This document shows, piece by piece, positions 24,486-35,778 of a stretch of DNA of 64,000 bases; position 1 is the stretch's first letter, and every line of letters begins with the position of its first letter. Source of the stretch: Margaritifera margaritifera. Taxonomy: Eukaryota; Mollusca; Bivalvia; Unionida; Margaritiferidae. The notes below the pieces were generated by a model. It was not told where the DNA came from. It saw only the letters and a list, made by a program, of their open reading frames with translations, and made no database searches. Position numbers and translations under genes: made by a program. The stretch is taken from assembly GCA_029931535.1 (NCBI GenBank), contig JAQPZY010001596.1, positions 1,054,001-1,118,000 of the forward strand. The letters run 5' to 3'.

Positions 24486-25478
24486 CTGTAAGCATTAAAA
24501 GAATAGCATTAATGAAGAATTTTTTTAAAAATCGTCTCTGATGAAAAGTGTTTGTATCTCTAATGACGTATTTTACATTCATAAGGGTTTTTCATGAAAG
24601 TAGAAATATAAGTAAGCATCCGGCCAAATTTAACACTAGACAGTTAGGCTGCCAAAAATAGGTAGAAAAATGGTTTTCACCACTGTACTATGTTTACATA
24701 ATAATAATGAAAAATTGTCAGGACGAAAAGTTTGTGAGCATGGCTTCTTTCGAAACAAAACGTTTCCTAAAGGAGCCTCATACGTCTTTCCGAAGTAATT
24801 GTCTTACTGAACATTTCATTAAGGTTTAATTAAATTGACAAAGAGTCTCTTGTTCATAATTCCAAAATGCGTCATGGCGGCTCCTAAATATATACGGACT
24901 CTGATTGGTTTTAAAGCCGATGCAGAATATATAGTTTTCGCCTGGTTAACACTACAATAAAATATTCCCCACAATCATGCGAGGATTCTATACAGTTCAT
25001 GGGGGAATAACTCCACACTAACTCAGCCGTCTTCAGTATTATCTAAAGGAAGTTAGGCGAAGTCTAAAACAAAAGTCCTTGCAGAAACTGTCACACGGAA
25101 TTATCTTTGTAAGTTTATCCATAAGTGAGCACAGAGTTATGGAGAAGATATCAAGAAGTCAAACGTAGTCTTTGCCCCTGGCTGGCATGTCAAACAAACA
25201 GTATCTTGAATAAGGCCATTTAAATAAAAGCCTAAAAGCAGAACTATCTTGGCAAAAGTAAAATAGAAATAAAGTTTCAGGTGATTACGAAATAAAGGTG
25301 ACCTAAATCATGCTGGTCATGGGATTAAAAGGTGAGTAAAGCTTACACTAACTTAACTAATATCTGATTATATGTTTTCAAACGTTACACCTAAGAAAAC
25401 TCAGGTCATAAGCAGTATGTGCGACACATTTAAAGTGAACAAAATAATATTGGAGCATGCGGCTTATAAATTGTAGCT
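24486..25478. other. Intergenic or intronic DNA
   Basis: No coding signal is seen. It would be the upstream intron of the minus-strand exon. Confidence 0.35.
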
Positions 25479-25555
25479 CATACATACATACATACATACA
25501 TACATACATACATACATACATACATACATACATACATACATACATACATACATAC
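25479..25555. repeat. (CATA)n microsatellite
   Basis: Nineteen or so uninterrupted CATA units, 85 bp before the 66-bp satellite. Confidence 0.95.
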
Positions 25556-25640
25556 TTGTAATTTCATCAGCTGTACAATATTCAGCATGTACCACACCTT
25601 GAAAATTGAAATACATTTAAATTAAAGCATGCTCTTAAGC

Positions 25641-26530
25641 ACAGTAATATGCAGGAATGTAGTGCACAACAGCTCTTTTCTAAGTTATTTATATCGGCCC
25701 TATGACACAGTAATATGCAGGAATGTAGTGCACAACAGCTCTTTTCTAAGTTATTTATATCGGCCCTATGACACAGTAATATGCAGGAATGTAGTGCACA
25801 ACAGCTCTTTTCTAAGTTATTTATATCGGCCCTATGACACAGTAATATGCAGGAATGTAGTGCACAACAGCTCTTTTCTAAGTTATTTATATCGGCCCTA
25901 TGACACAGTAATATGCAGGAATGTAGTGCACAACAGCTCTTTTCTAAGTTATTTATATCGGCCCTATGACACAGTAATATGCAGGAATGTAGTGCACAAC
26001 AGCTCTTTTCTAAGTTATTTATATCGGCCCTATGACACAGTATTATGCAGGAATGTAGTGCACAACAGCTCTTTTCTAAGTTATTTATATCGGCCCTATG
26101 ACACAGTATTATGCAGGAATGTAGTGCACAACAGCTCTTTTCTAAGTTATTTATATCGGCCCTATGACACAGTAATATGCAGGAATGTAGTGCACAACAG
26201 CTCTTTTCTAAGTTATTTATATCGGCCCTATGACACAGTAATATGCAGGAATGTAGTGCACAACAGCTCTTTTCTAAGTTATTTATATCGGCCCTATGAC
26301 ACAGTATTATGCAGGAATGTAGTGCACAACAGCTCTTTTCTAAGTTATTTATATCGGCCCTATGACACAGTAATATGCAGGAATGTAGTGCACAACAGCT
26401 CTTTTCTAAGTTATTTATATCGGCCCTATGACACAGTAATATGCAGGAATGTATTGCACAACAGCTCTTTTCTAAGTTATTTATATCGGCCCTATGACAC
26501 AGTATTATGCAGGAATGTAGTGCACAACAG
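25641..26530. repeat. 66-bp satellite, 13 full copies plus a half copy, open on both strands
   Basis: Near-identical 66-bp units start at ACAGTAATATGCAGGAATGT. The only differences seen are A/T at one site in the fifth codon (TAATATG or TATTATG) and one G-to-T change in copy 13. Because 66 is divisible by 3, one plus frame reads TVICRNVVHNSSFLSYLYRPYD (shown here in part: CRNVVHNSSFLSYLY) and one minus frame reads HSCILLCHRADINNLEKSCC in 22-residue periods without a stop. No splice site or promoter supports either as a gene, so I call it a homogenised satellite. Confidence 0.9.
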
Positions 26531-27190
26531 CACATTTATTTTGTCCTTCTTATACAGTAGGTCGTGGGATAGATATTTTAAGAAAATTTTGCACTTTTAC
26601 GTCAAACCTCTGATTGTATGGTTTCTATTCTGTAACCTAAACAGCGTGAAATAATCAACATTCTGCACTCATGCATATTTGTGAAGAATTACCCAACACC
26701 CATTTCGTTCAAAAAGCACATAACGTCACCGGTCACAAAAACATATATAAACCAGTCACTTTGGTTGCCTGTTAGACGTGTTTATAAATGTGTGTTTGCA
26801 CAATCTCAAAAATTATATATTTAAAATTTGAAAGAGAGCATTTCCATATGTTGTTTAAAGGTACACAAGTCTACTAGTGATACGAGAAAAAAGTGGACAT
26901 TACAATTGTTATTTACGTTCAGCACCAAAGGATGCACAAATCAAAGTATAACTATCTAGAAAGTATCCGTCTTTGCCAGAATAAATTGCACAGCTTTGTG
27001 GTACCAGTCTTCCAAAATGCATGGTAACTCAGATGAAGATGCCTTCTAGAGACAAACTATCTCACAGAATTATATATATATATATATGTATAACGCTAGG
27101 CTTGAATTACTGGATTTTCAGAGTGAAATAATTGTGATATTTCACTGGAGTCAATATACATTGATAAGATTACGAATAAGAAATTTCTAG
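26531..27190. other. Intergenic DNA with a short (TA)n at about 27070
   Basis: No exon or mobile element is read here. Confidence 0.35.
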
Positions 27191-27199
27191 TTATTTTAA

Positions 27200-27290
27200 G
27201 ACGCTTGCGAGGTGTAAAGGTGATTACGGTCGCCTCGCATCCAGACGCACCGGGTTCAAATCTAGCCACGGGCAAACATTTTGTTTTTCT
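27200..27290 (+). mobile_element. Possible tRNA-derived SINE head
   Basis: A GC-richer island in AT-rich DNA with a B-box-like GGGTTCAAATCTAG at about 27249-27262. Upstream sequence (GAGGTGTAAAGGTGATTACG) is compatible with a degenerate A box. The region does not fold into an intact cloverleaf by eye, and T-rich DNA follows. It is a SINE or tRNA-like relic rather than a tRNA gene. Confidence 0.4.
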
Positions 27291-27496
27291 GTATTTGTTT
27301 TTTATCTGCTGTTTTACCTTGAATTGGGAAGGAGCATTATGTTAGTACTGATATTTTCTGTGTGAATATGCATAAAACACAGCAGAACATAAATTGTAAT
27401 CCGCTAACATTATCGCGCGGGTTACAGTAAGACATCTGCTACTTCAGTCTGTTATACAAATTGCTGGACAATACGTTTGAGCATAAAATAAAAAGA

Positions 27497-27612
27497 AATT
27501 TTCTTGCTCTGAGTGAATAACGGGTATGTTTCATCTTCGCTACTCGAGAAAATACTGAGTTTTTCACCCACTCTATGAAATATATCCGTTATTCACTCGA
27601 TTCAAGCAAATA
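27497..27612. repeat. Hairpin-forming inverted repeat (possible foldback MITE)
   Basis: GAGTGAATAACGGGTATGTT at about 27510 faces AACATATTTAT-like sequence ending CCGTTATTCACTC at about 27595. Thirteen bases pair perfectly and about 24 pair with three mismatches. The loop is about 40 bp. A further copy of the arm core, AGTGAATAAC, lies at about 27678. Confidence 0.6.
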
Positions 27613-27666
27613 ACCTCTCTCTCTCTCTCTCTCTCACGCACATACACACGCACACACACACACATT
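27613..27666. repeat. (CT)n(CA)n microsatellite
   Basis: CT units followed by interrupted CA units, directly beside the inverted repeat. Confidence 0.9.
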
Positions 27667-27844
27667 ACACTGATAAAAGTGAATAACTAGATTCGTTGAC
27701 GTCATCGGCGGAAAGCAAAGTTAATTGCTATTGCTAACGAATCTCCTGAGAATATAATAAAGAAATGATATAGACATAATACTTGGTATTTAAACCCATG
27801 GCTTTTTTCACAGTTTGTAATCGATTAGATATATAGTTATAGAG

Positions 27845-28400
27845 TTATCTGGTGTCAGATTGAGCGAGAGACCAAACGGTCAAGAACATCACAAATGATT
27901 TTAATTGTCTGCCATACATTGCCAACCGTATTGAGATCCGGTGCCTACGATGGTCAGGTAAAAGATTCAGTGCTTTATCAATTTTCCATTGTTTTGTCCT
28001 TCGAGCAAGATGACCCTGACAATAGTCCTCTTGGAAGGATAATCCCCCATTGGAAATTCTGTTGGTAAAACTAACCACAAATGTTCATCAAAGATGCTGC
28101 TATACTTGTCAGTGTTAGTGTTTGCTCTCAAGTGTGGTTAGATTTCGAATTCCGTTTTAAGAAATGCACCCCCAAAACATTGCCAACATATTCTTGGCTT
28201 CAACACTCTCGTTGCTATTCTTAATCGGGTTTTTCCTTAACCCAGACTTTCCGTGTTTTTTCAAACCAACTTTATTTTCATCGCAAAAATGACTATTTAC
28301 CACTGGTTTTTAACTTTTCTTTAATTCCTTGAGCCTATGATGCGCCATTCTGCTGAAAAATCGCAGTTTACTAACGTTAAGTGTATCTCCTGAATATTAA
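27845..28400 (-). pseudogene. Tc1/mariner-type transposase relic
   Basis: On the minus strand, in changing frames, three short motifs occur in the order and rough spacing of a DDE transposase. FCDENKVGLKKHGKSG lies near 28265-28290, LSFQEDYCQGH near 28020-28045, and APDLNTVGNVWQTIK near 27905-27945. Between the first two, a piece reading AKNMLAMFWGCIS matches the 'vMvWG.is' strand of Tc1 elements. Family members usually end the third motif in PIEN or a similar acidic form. Here the acidic residue reads Gly, and stops are present. The N-terminal DNA-binding part and inverted ends were not found. It is an inactive fragment. Confidence 0.7.
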
Positions 28401-29148
28401 CCTCTTTGATCTTCTTTTGACAGAGCTTCTAGGAATATAAACACCGACAAACTCATTAAAATTTACTCCCATGTCCTGGAAAGATTGTCTAGGATTGGGG
28501 ACCGACCATTAAATCTTGGTGTGTGTGTTAGGTGGTGGTGGTGGTGGTGGTGGCGGGGCGGCTTGGATTTTCTTTCCAAACAGATATTTCTTTTTTCTTG
28601 TATCTGATTTTTTTTTTTTTCAAATAAAATGATTGATCGCATTGCTTGTTTTTCGTTTACAAATCAGAGCAAGAGTATTTTTACGCTATTTGTGTGCAGG
28701 ATTTTTCTTCTCGAAAAACAATCACCGTCCCGCCCTAGAACATTCAATGCTCGATTCCCGTATCAAAGATTGTGATAAACAAAATAAGAAAGTTCATGAT
28801 CCCCTTTTGAGCTCGAGTTTTTATTTTCCCCGTTTCTTTTTCGTTTTCTGTGTGCCCCTTTTGTGAAATCTGTTTGATTATTTCTCATTTTTAGAACGCG
28901 ATCTTAAATAATTTTAGATATTTTCTATCGCCAAAATGTTTCTTGTCCATCTGAATTATCCTATGCATCTGACCCTCTGTTAATTCCTTACCGTAAAGCG
29001 CCGTTTTGTGTTTACATCACCAGACAGGGCTAAATCTAGCACTCGCTACAAATTAAACATTTCGAACTGTAGTTGATATGTTCGTATCAACACAGTGACC
29101 ATTTGATATCATATTTAGCTACATGAGGTCTCACTTTTGACCTGACAC

Positions 29149-29150
<2 letters not shown>
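28401..29150. other. Intergenic DNA with (GGT)n at about 28528-28555
   Basis: A GGT-rich tract and a T-rich run near 28610. No coding signal is seen. Confidence 0.35.

Positions 29151-29152
<2 letters not shown>

Positions 29153-29231
<79 letters not shown>
29153..29231. repeat. (TA)n microsatellite
   Basis: About 78 bp of uninterrupted TA units. Confidence 0.95.
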
Positions 29232-29234
<3 letters not shown>

Positions 29235-29399
29235 GTGAGGGAACAACACAAAATAGACATAAAGTTTACATAATACTGTTTATCATATTTTTCTAAACAA
29301 TTGTTGCGATAGCTCTTGTAGATTTCTCCTGTCACTCAATCGTGTAAGCAGTTAGGTATGGTTTGTTTTAAATTTTGTGTTTCAAGGTACAGCAACACA

Positions 29400-29560
29400 A
29401 GTGGGTTATTTAATTTCGAGGAAGTTGAAGTAAAGTGCTTTGACCAGGGACACACCATAATAGCCGACCCGGGATGAACCGTTTTATAATTCAAACCCGC
29501 ACCCTTTCAGTCGCGAGATTGGCGAGCTAACTACTTCGACACCGCATCTTCTTGAGAAAA
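29400..29560 (-). mobile_element. tRNA-derived SINE copy
   Basis: On the minus strand, an A-box-like TAGTTAGCTCG (plus 29527-29537) is followed by a B-box-like GGGTTTGAATT (plus 29488-29498). The conserved body GTGTCCCTGGTCAAAGCACTT (shortened here: CCCTGGTCAAAGCACTT) lies near plus 29433-29455. The same arrangement, with a diverged body, is seen at 52.4-52.55 kb. RNA polymerase III internal promoters in this arrangement define tRNA-derived SINEs. Confidence 0.65.
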
Positions 29561-29569
29561 GGTCGATTC

Positions 29570-30580
29570 AGGCACACGCCAGCGCATTTTCAATCGTAGT
29601 TAACATGAAAGAAAAATCAATTCGGATGAAGTAAACAACTTCTTTCATACACCACGGGGGTCTGGTCTTTGTGTCAAAATTAAAACAAATGCGAATAGTT
29701 TGAAAAGCGTACAAATTGAATGGCACATAAAAAAAATGATAGCAGAATGTAGAAAGGTAGACTATAGGGATACAAAAGATTAGCAAAGCATTAAAAGTGA
29801 AAGTTGAGCGTATGTTAAAAATCAATACTCATCTTGAAACGCAATGATTAAATTCAACAAGCTGAAATATATAGTCAAAATATACATAAGATTACGTAAG
29901 TTATATTTCAAGGTTTGTGAAACATTTTTTCAACGGAACGACAACTCAACTCTAGCTTTACTATACCTGACCTTTTAGTCCATATCTTTTAATGCAAATG
30001 TGATAGTCATTATTCAATTTGAAGTCTCTTTAATCCTGATCTGTGAATACCGTAGTTTTTTTTTATTTGATTTCCCAGTACATAAATTTTTGCTATGATA
30101 AACAGGCGCACATACGATCTTTTGATTCAATCTGTACCACTGTACACAAAGGATAAATAGATTTTACGCTTGGATTCTGAAACAAAATATGCAGAATCCA
30201 GATGTAAAATTTTTAATTGTCAATGAACTCTCTTTGTTTAATGGATCAGCGTTGACTTATGGAATTAACATACATTCAAATTTGGCGCATACGACGAAGG
30301 TTACTTTTAAAAAATTGACAGCTGAACCAACGGACGACATCATATCGAGAGTGTTGTTCTAGTCCTAGCTTACCCTTCTGTTATCCGAAAGTTTGTGTCA
30401 GTTCTGCAGACATGATTGAGGCACTTTTTGCAGATATATTTGTGTTTTTCTATCCTGTTGATTTGGGACGATACCAACCTTGACTAGTCCTTGTTACAAC
30501 ATAATAATAAGTGTACTTTGTCCAGTCCAAAGTCTTTTCCATCTTTTATTTCTGGCGTCTGCGGGCAGTCTGAAATAATC
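29570..30580. other. Intergenic DNA, no clear features
   Basis: No exon is recognised. The minus strand may carry more of the decayed element suspected at 30587-31000. Confidence 0.35.
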
Positions 30581-30586
30581 GATATG

Positions 30587-31000
30587 TCAGCATGTCACTT
30601 TGTCTCGAGTTACGTTATTCTGTGAAGCTTGATATAACTGATATAACCTTTTGTTGATTGAGACATTGAATTTGCGTTTCAATTTACTGATGTTCTCAAT
30701 CCTCATTGGACACCTATCAAGCCAACCACTGTATTGGCTGAGATAACACTTGCTCATCCTTTGGGCATCCTTACTCGATGCATTCAAAATTGATTCCATA
30801 GAGTACAAAAAGCACTTGCTGTTATCGTTTTCCACACTGATGCCAGCACCTTTCGTTTTTAACCCAACGGTTCATATATGTTGATGGTTCAAGTAAAGTG
30901 TTTCAATCCAATAAAATAACCATTTTGTTCTGCCCGTGATATTCTGATCGAATTCCGTGTCTTGTTCATCCAAGATGTCATTTAAAACTGTCGATCTCTA
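30587..31000 (-). pseudogene. Long coding-like relic on the minus strand, possibly a Polinton-type capsid protein fragment
   Basis: One minus frame is open from about 31000 to 30587 with a single TGA near 30878. It contains ILDEQDTEFDQNITGRTKWL, GLKTKGAGISVENDNS and YSMESILNASSKDAQRM. The spacing of a short beta strand, a 'T-KGAG' turn and a 'Y..eSiLn.s..d' helix loosely recalls the 'YPYrayle.LLny' region of Polinton/adintovirus major capsid proteins. The match is weak and from memory. The safe statement is a once-coding stretch of about 135 codons, family unresolved. Confidence 0.3.
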
Positions 31001-32631
31001 TATTGTTCAAATTCGAGATCTATCCTGGAAGAAAATAAACCCATTGATTTGTTAATTTTTCAATTCCGTCTGTGTTGAATTTTACGTGTTTTAGTTTTAC
31101 CTTCAAAACCAATTGGCTGTCAAGCTAGAGTTGATAATTTCTTTTATGTCGGGTTTGACCTGATAGAAGAAGATGTATCTATTGATCGTTACCACCAATA
31201 AAACTATTTTACTGTCTCGCCTCTATCTGTTTGATCTTTAGACTTTGACTCTTCCAGATTAATTCGGGTAACAATTATTGTCGATTAATTTTGCTCCTTT
31301 CCTTCAAAAATGTCTGTACTTTAACTATGTTTGCTTTAACTGCATCATTCTTTATTTTTCCTTTTTGACTAATTTTGTAAGCCTCTTTTCTTGTTGGCTT
31401 GCCAGCCTTTGGCGTTTTCGTTTGGCCTGAACTAACAATATGTATTTATTCTGTAATGCATTTTTGTTCCCACGGTCATTTTGTTATAGTAATAATTGTT
31501 GTTTTTCCTCCATCTTCTTTTCCTCGCTCTGCATCTGTTTTGGTACCAACTTTTCTATGCATTATGGTAATATTTGAACAGGTTTCAAAGGTATATTTTG
31601 ATTTTTTGTCCGATGTGCCTGCGCTGAAATCGACTTTTTCCAAAGTTACTCATGTAAGTAGTTTAGATTTTCTCTCGGTTTTCGACTGTTTCGTTTCCGT
31701 AAGTTGTTGTTTCCCCTTTCAAAAGAGCTTGATTGGCTCGAAAACATTGGGAAACATGTTTAATCGTATCCGTTATGAATTTGTGTGTCAACATATACAC
31801 ACTGCTGATCAAGTTTAATAACAACATTTATATATCAAGGATTGTATCTGTTGTCCTATACAATTTATTTAATGTATTATAAACCTTGATAGATAGCTTC
31901 TAAAGTTAATAAATAAAGCTTTTTTTGCACAATTTTATAAGATCTCCTATAGACGTTTCAAGCTATCGCAAAGTTTACATCTTATTGGGGAATGGGATAT
32001 CCTATACTTTTGCAAAATGTATAATACACGTTATAAGATATTTTATGAACTTTCGAGATATGTTATAAAGCAATCAATGATTTATATACATTACCTCCTC
32101 ATATAAGATATTTCATAAACGATATAGCAACATAAAGCATGTGTATATGACACAACCTAGAAGATCAATTATATACTTTTTTATTTTCTTTTATCTCCAT
32201 TTAAAATTGAGCAGATATAGACCTTGATGAGTGAATGCTGTAGAATTGTTACCAGTGGGATATAAATTTGGGGTAGTTCGGAGTATATTTATGTATAGAT
32301 GGCGCTTGAGATCGCCTAAAAGTGAGTCAGTTAAAAAAGTGTTTTTCTTTTTAAGATACGAGATCAATTGAACTGGCGCTCGAGATCGAATAAATGTAGG
32401 TCAGTATTTTTTCACAAAGTTAAAAGCAAAAAATACAAAATGGTGGACACCTGCATCCTACGAAGTGTTTTGCATTCCCTAGTTCCAATTCTGTTATGTG
32501 AATGTTTTGAGAACTGAAAGGTATGACATGTAGTTTGGTATATATTACTTTCAATGAAAAAGACAATTTCCCCTTGTAACTTGTACCTTGTTCGCGACAT
32601 TTAGCAATATACAATTATGAAGACTTTCTTG
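31001..32631. other. Intergenic DNA, no clear features
   Basis: An open plus frame at 31399-31818 is Phe/Val/Ser-rich. Its complement reads as Lys/Arg-rich protein fragments, but neither shows a domain. It could be decayed transposon DNA. Confidence 0.3.
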
Positions 32632-33502
32632 TGTTACGGAATTATGTATCATCTTTTTAAATTATAATATAGTTTTATTTGGTTTATGACCTTTGTATTA
32701 TAATCTAATAGCCGTCGTCTTGTAAAGTACACATACGGTATCTCAATGCTACCCAGTGCTTCTGTCCTTGGAAAAATCAATAATTATGTCGGTTAAGAAT
32801 GACTCACATATCAAGTGGTTTGGCGCGTGAGAATGTTTTACCTGGATTTCGCAATTCAAAGAATGATTCATTTTGTTGAGCAGAAGTTAGATTATAAGAT
32901 CGTAATACTAAGATGTTTCTTTGAGACGAAATAAGAAATGGGTTTTATTTGTTATAAAGACGCAATAAAGAAGCTATATAATGAGATGGTATCGCTGCGT
33001 TCTAGATTCTTCATAATTACTTCAGCGTGAGAGGTCATAAACGAGATTGTCTCATTGTGTGTGATTATTCTACTTCAGAAATATTTCCAGACACTACATT
33101 TTTGGGATTAAGTACTGATATTTAAAGATTTAAGAATTATTCATCTCCGTTGGAATTATCGGAAACATTTCTAGAACTTGTGTGATATTCTACATTCACA
33201 AGGATTTATTTGGAATTAATTATTTTTGGATATAACTGATTCTTGTTGATACATCAGCACATTGGTGTTTTCATTCGGAACATTCTTCATTCGGAATATT
33301 TTGGATAACTTTCGGATCAGTGATTTCAATAGAACAATTTAGGACTATTTAAGGAAATTCTACACTGTAAGTTTTTTAAAAATTATTTCACTTTGTTTGT
33401 TTAGAATATTTTTATATTTTAGGAAATTAAATTTTTGTTTGTAAATCTTGAAAGTTTGTTTGAGTAATTCTTTCTTTTGCTACATTACCCCTAGTCGTAA
33501 CA
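32632..33502 (+). repeat. 5' LTR of the Gmr1-like element
   Basis: The proposed LTR starts TGTTACGG and ends CCTAGTCGTAACA. The first and last seven bases, TGTTACG and CGTAACA, are perfect inverted repeats with the canonical TG...CA ends. It stops eight bases before the primer-binding site. Length is 871 bp. The left boundary depends on the inverted repeat, because no second LTR exists in the window for comparison. Confidence 0.7.
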
Positions 33503-33510
33503 AGATAAAT

Positions 33511-33528
33511 TAGGGGCTCGTCCGGGAT
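33511..33528 (+). promoter_or_regulatory. Primer-binding site, tRNA-Pro type
   Basis: TAGGGGCTCGTCCGGGAT differs at one position (A for G at base 2) from the tRNA-Pro primer-binding site used by gammaretroviruses such as MLV. Its place just after the LTR supports minus-strand priming by a tRNA-Pro. Confidence 0.75.
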
Positions 33529-33697
33529 TGGATGGGATTTGAATTTATTTGAATATTTTCGAAGTTTAATATTTCAGAGATTTTGATACCTCGGAAAATG
33601 GTCTCTTTTTGAGATTCGAATTTCATTGTTTGAAATTTTAGTGGTCTTTGACATTTTGATTTCCCGATTAAGAAATAAATAGAGAAACGAATTCATC

Positions 33698-35085
33698 ATG
33701 ACATCAAAAGTAGCGAGTTTCAGAGCTGATCCTACCCAGGAGAAATTTGAGTTCTTGAAGAAGGACGAGTTAATTCAAATTGCCAAACATTATAGTCTGA
33801 CTGAAGTGAAGGCTTCCCTGTTGAAACAAGAGATTAGGAGTATTTTCATACACTATTTGGTACAAACTGGTGTTTTTGAAGAGGGTGTTTCGAGTGTAAA
33901 GAAGAAATTTCCGTCTTGTTTAGGAAGGAAATACAGATAGCTAAGGACATAGAATTAGAAAAGCTCAGACAACAATGGGAACAAATGCAGATACAAGAAC
34001 GAAGGGAGGATAAAGATAGGGAAATACAGGATAAAGTAAGAGATAGGGAAATACAAGAGAGGGATAAATTAAGGGATAATGAAATACAAAAGGAAGTAAG
34101 GAATGTGAGAGAGAGAGAGAGAGAAAGAACGGGAATTTAGATTTAGGGAATTGGAATTGACCAGTAAAGGGGACTCTCGTTTCAATACGGGTTCATACTT
34201 TGATCTAGCCAAACATCTCAGACAGGTGCCCCCTTTTTAGAGAAAAGGAGGTAGACAAATATTTTCTCAGTTTTGAGAAAATTGCTGAGGATTTGAAATG
34301 GCCGAAAGATAAGTGTACATCATTATTGCAGAGTGTGTTTACTGGCAAAGCTAGTGATGTTTATACTGCAATCTCATCTGAACAATCTGGTGATTATGAA
34401 GTTGTCAAAGAAAATGTCTTGAGGGCTTACGAGATGGTACCTGAAACTTATCGTCAAAACTTTAGAAATTGTAGAAAGGAACTACACAGACTCATTTAGA
34501 ATTTGCATGGGAGAAAGATATTTTTTTACGAATTGGTGTACGTCCAAAAAGGTTGATAAGGATTATGATAATCTTAAGCAACTGGCATTGATTGAAGAGT
34601 TCAAGAATTGTGTCAGTAGTGACATTAGAATATACCTTGATGAGAAAGGCGTTGAAACTTTAGACAAGGCAGCTAGTACAGCTGATGAATATTCTTTGAT
34701 ACCCAAGGTTCCATTTGTAAATAAATCTTCCTCTCATCAAGTTTTTGTTAAGAAACCATTTCAGTCTCGTTTGAGTACTTACAGACCTCAGACTGGTGTA
34801 GCTGTGAAGAATCCAATTTCTAAAAAGACAAATCAGAGTTCCTTATCTGTTCCCACATGTTCCTTTTGTAAGAGGAAAGGAAAAGTTATTTCTGATTGCT
34901 TTCAGTTCAGAAATAGGCAACATAATTACAGGGCAGTCCCAAATGCTCTTGTTTCTAAGAAGTCAGGGTCACGGTCATGTATTGGGAACAATACTAGTTT
35001 GGAGGCTTGCATACCTCAGTCTGATTTGTCATGGAGAAATACGAACCATTCATGTCGAAGGGTTCAGTGTCACTTGTTGGTGATT
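33698..35085 (+). pseudogene. gag of the Gmr1-like element, frameshifted
   Basis: ATG at 33698 opens a frame (KFEFLKKDELIQIAKHYSL) that changes near 33916 into a Glu/Arg/Gln-rich coiled coil. A (GA)n run at 34108-34125 then breaks the frame. The capsid-like part follows (KWPKDKCTSLLQSVFTGKAS, YRQNFRN), with another frame change near 34495. A zinc-knuckle-like segment, CSFCKRKGKVISDC, occurs near 34857. The usual Gly-His of the CCHC knuckle reads Gly-Lys, so the His ligand is lost. Confidence 0.8.
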
Positions 35086-35777
35086 TAGATGAGACTATTC
35101 CTATTAAGATATTAAGAGCCACAGAAACTTCTCAGTGTCTTTTGTTGGAAAGTACTTTGCCGTTTTCTGAGAAGTCTTCTACTAGTGAAAATGTCCTAAT
35201 ACAGTGGGTAGAATGTGGATATGTCAATATCCCTCTTCATTGTGTTAATTTGTCATCAGACTTAGTTTTGGGACCTGTGACTATAGGAGCTGTGGTTTCT
35301 TCGCCTATTAAGGGCATTCATTTATTACTAGGTAATGACCTAGCGTGAGATAAGGTCGTGGTTAATCCACTTGTAACTGACAAGCCTTGTACGGATCAAC
35401 GAGTTGATCCTGTTAAAGTAGAATTCCCTGGTTTATATCCAGCTTGTGCAGTTACTAGAGTTATGGCAAAGCGTGCTCTTGAGAATGATGTTGAACAGGA
35501 TGTATTTCCTTTAGCGGACACCTTTTTGGGTCAGGCTTTTAATGAGGTCACTTTTGCTCCTAATTTGGATCAATCAAGCAGTATTGATCAAAGTGATACT
35601 CTTTCAGCTCCACAATCTCATAACTTTAATCAGGGTGATAAAAGACAATCACTAGTTGTCTTACAACAGGAGGATCCTGATATCTCCTGTTTGTTTCAGA
35701 GGGATATGACTGAAACTGAATCCACGCAAGAAGGAACTTGTTACTTCTTGAAGAATGGGGTCCTTATGAGGAAATAG
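35031..35777 (+). pseudogene. Aspartic protease region and linker of the Gmr1-like element, disrupted
   Basis: The frame carries IPIKILRATETSQCLLLES, which aligns with the retroviral-type protease core 'iLrDTGAsqslL'. The catalytic Asp reads Ala and the Gly reads Glu. The downstream flap/Ile-Leu-Gly-like end is HLLLGNDL. An in-frame TGA sits at 35346-35348 and a TAG at 35776-35778. The linker after it has the usual 'PACAVTR' segment. Confidence 0.75.
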
Positions 35778-35778
35778 A

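Noticed and set aside
24181..24498. Plus-strand ORFs over the 24.1-24.5 kb exon
   Set aside because: The minus strand has consensus splice sites at both ends and matched phases. The plus frames are shadows.
25582..26654. Two opposite frames of 317 and 341 codons as protein-coding genes
   Set aside because: They are a 66-bp satellite, open by arithmetic. No splice, promoter or flanking coding signal.
31399..31818. 139-residue Phe/Val-rich plus-strand ORF
   Set aside because: No signal peptide plus domain logic and no homologous motif. It may be the shadow of decayed minus-strand sequence.
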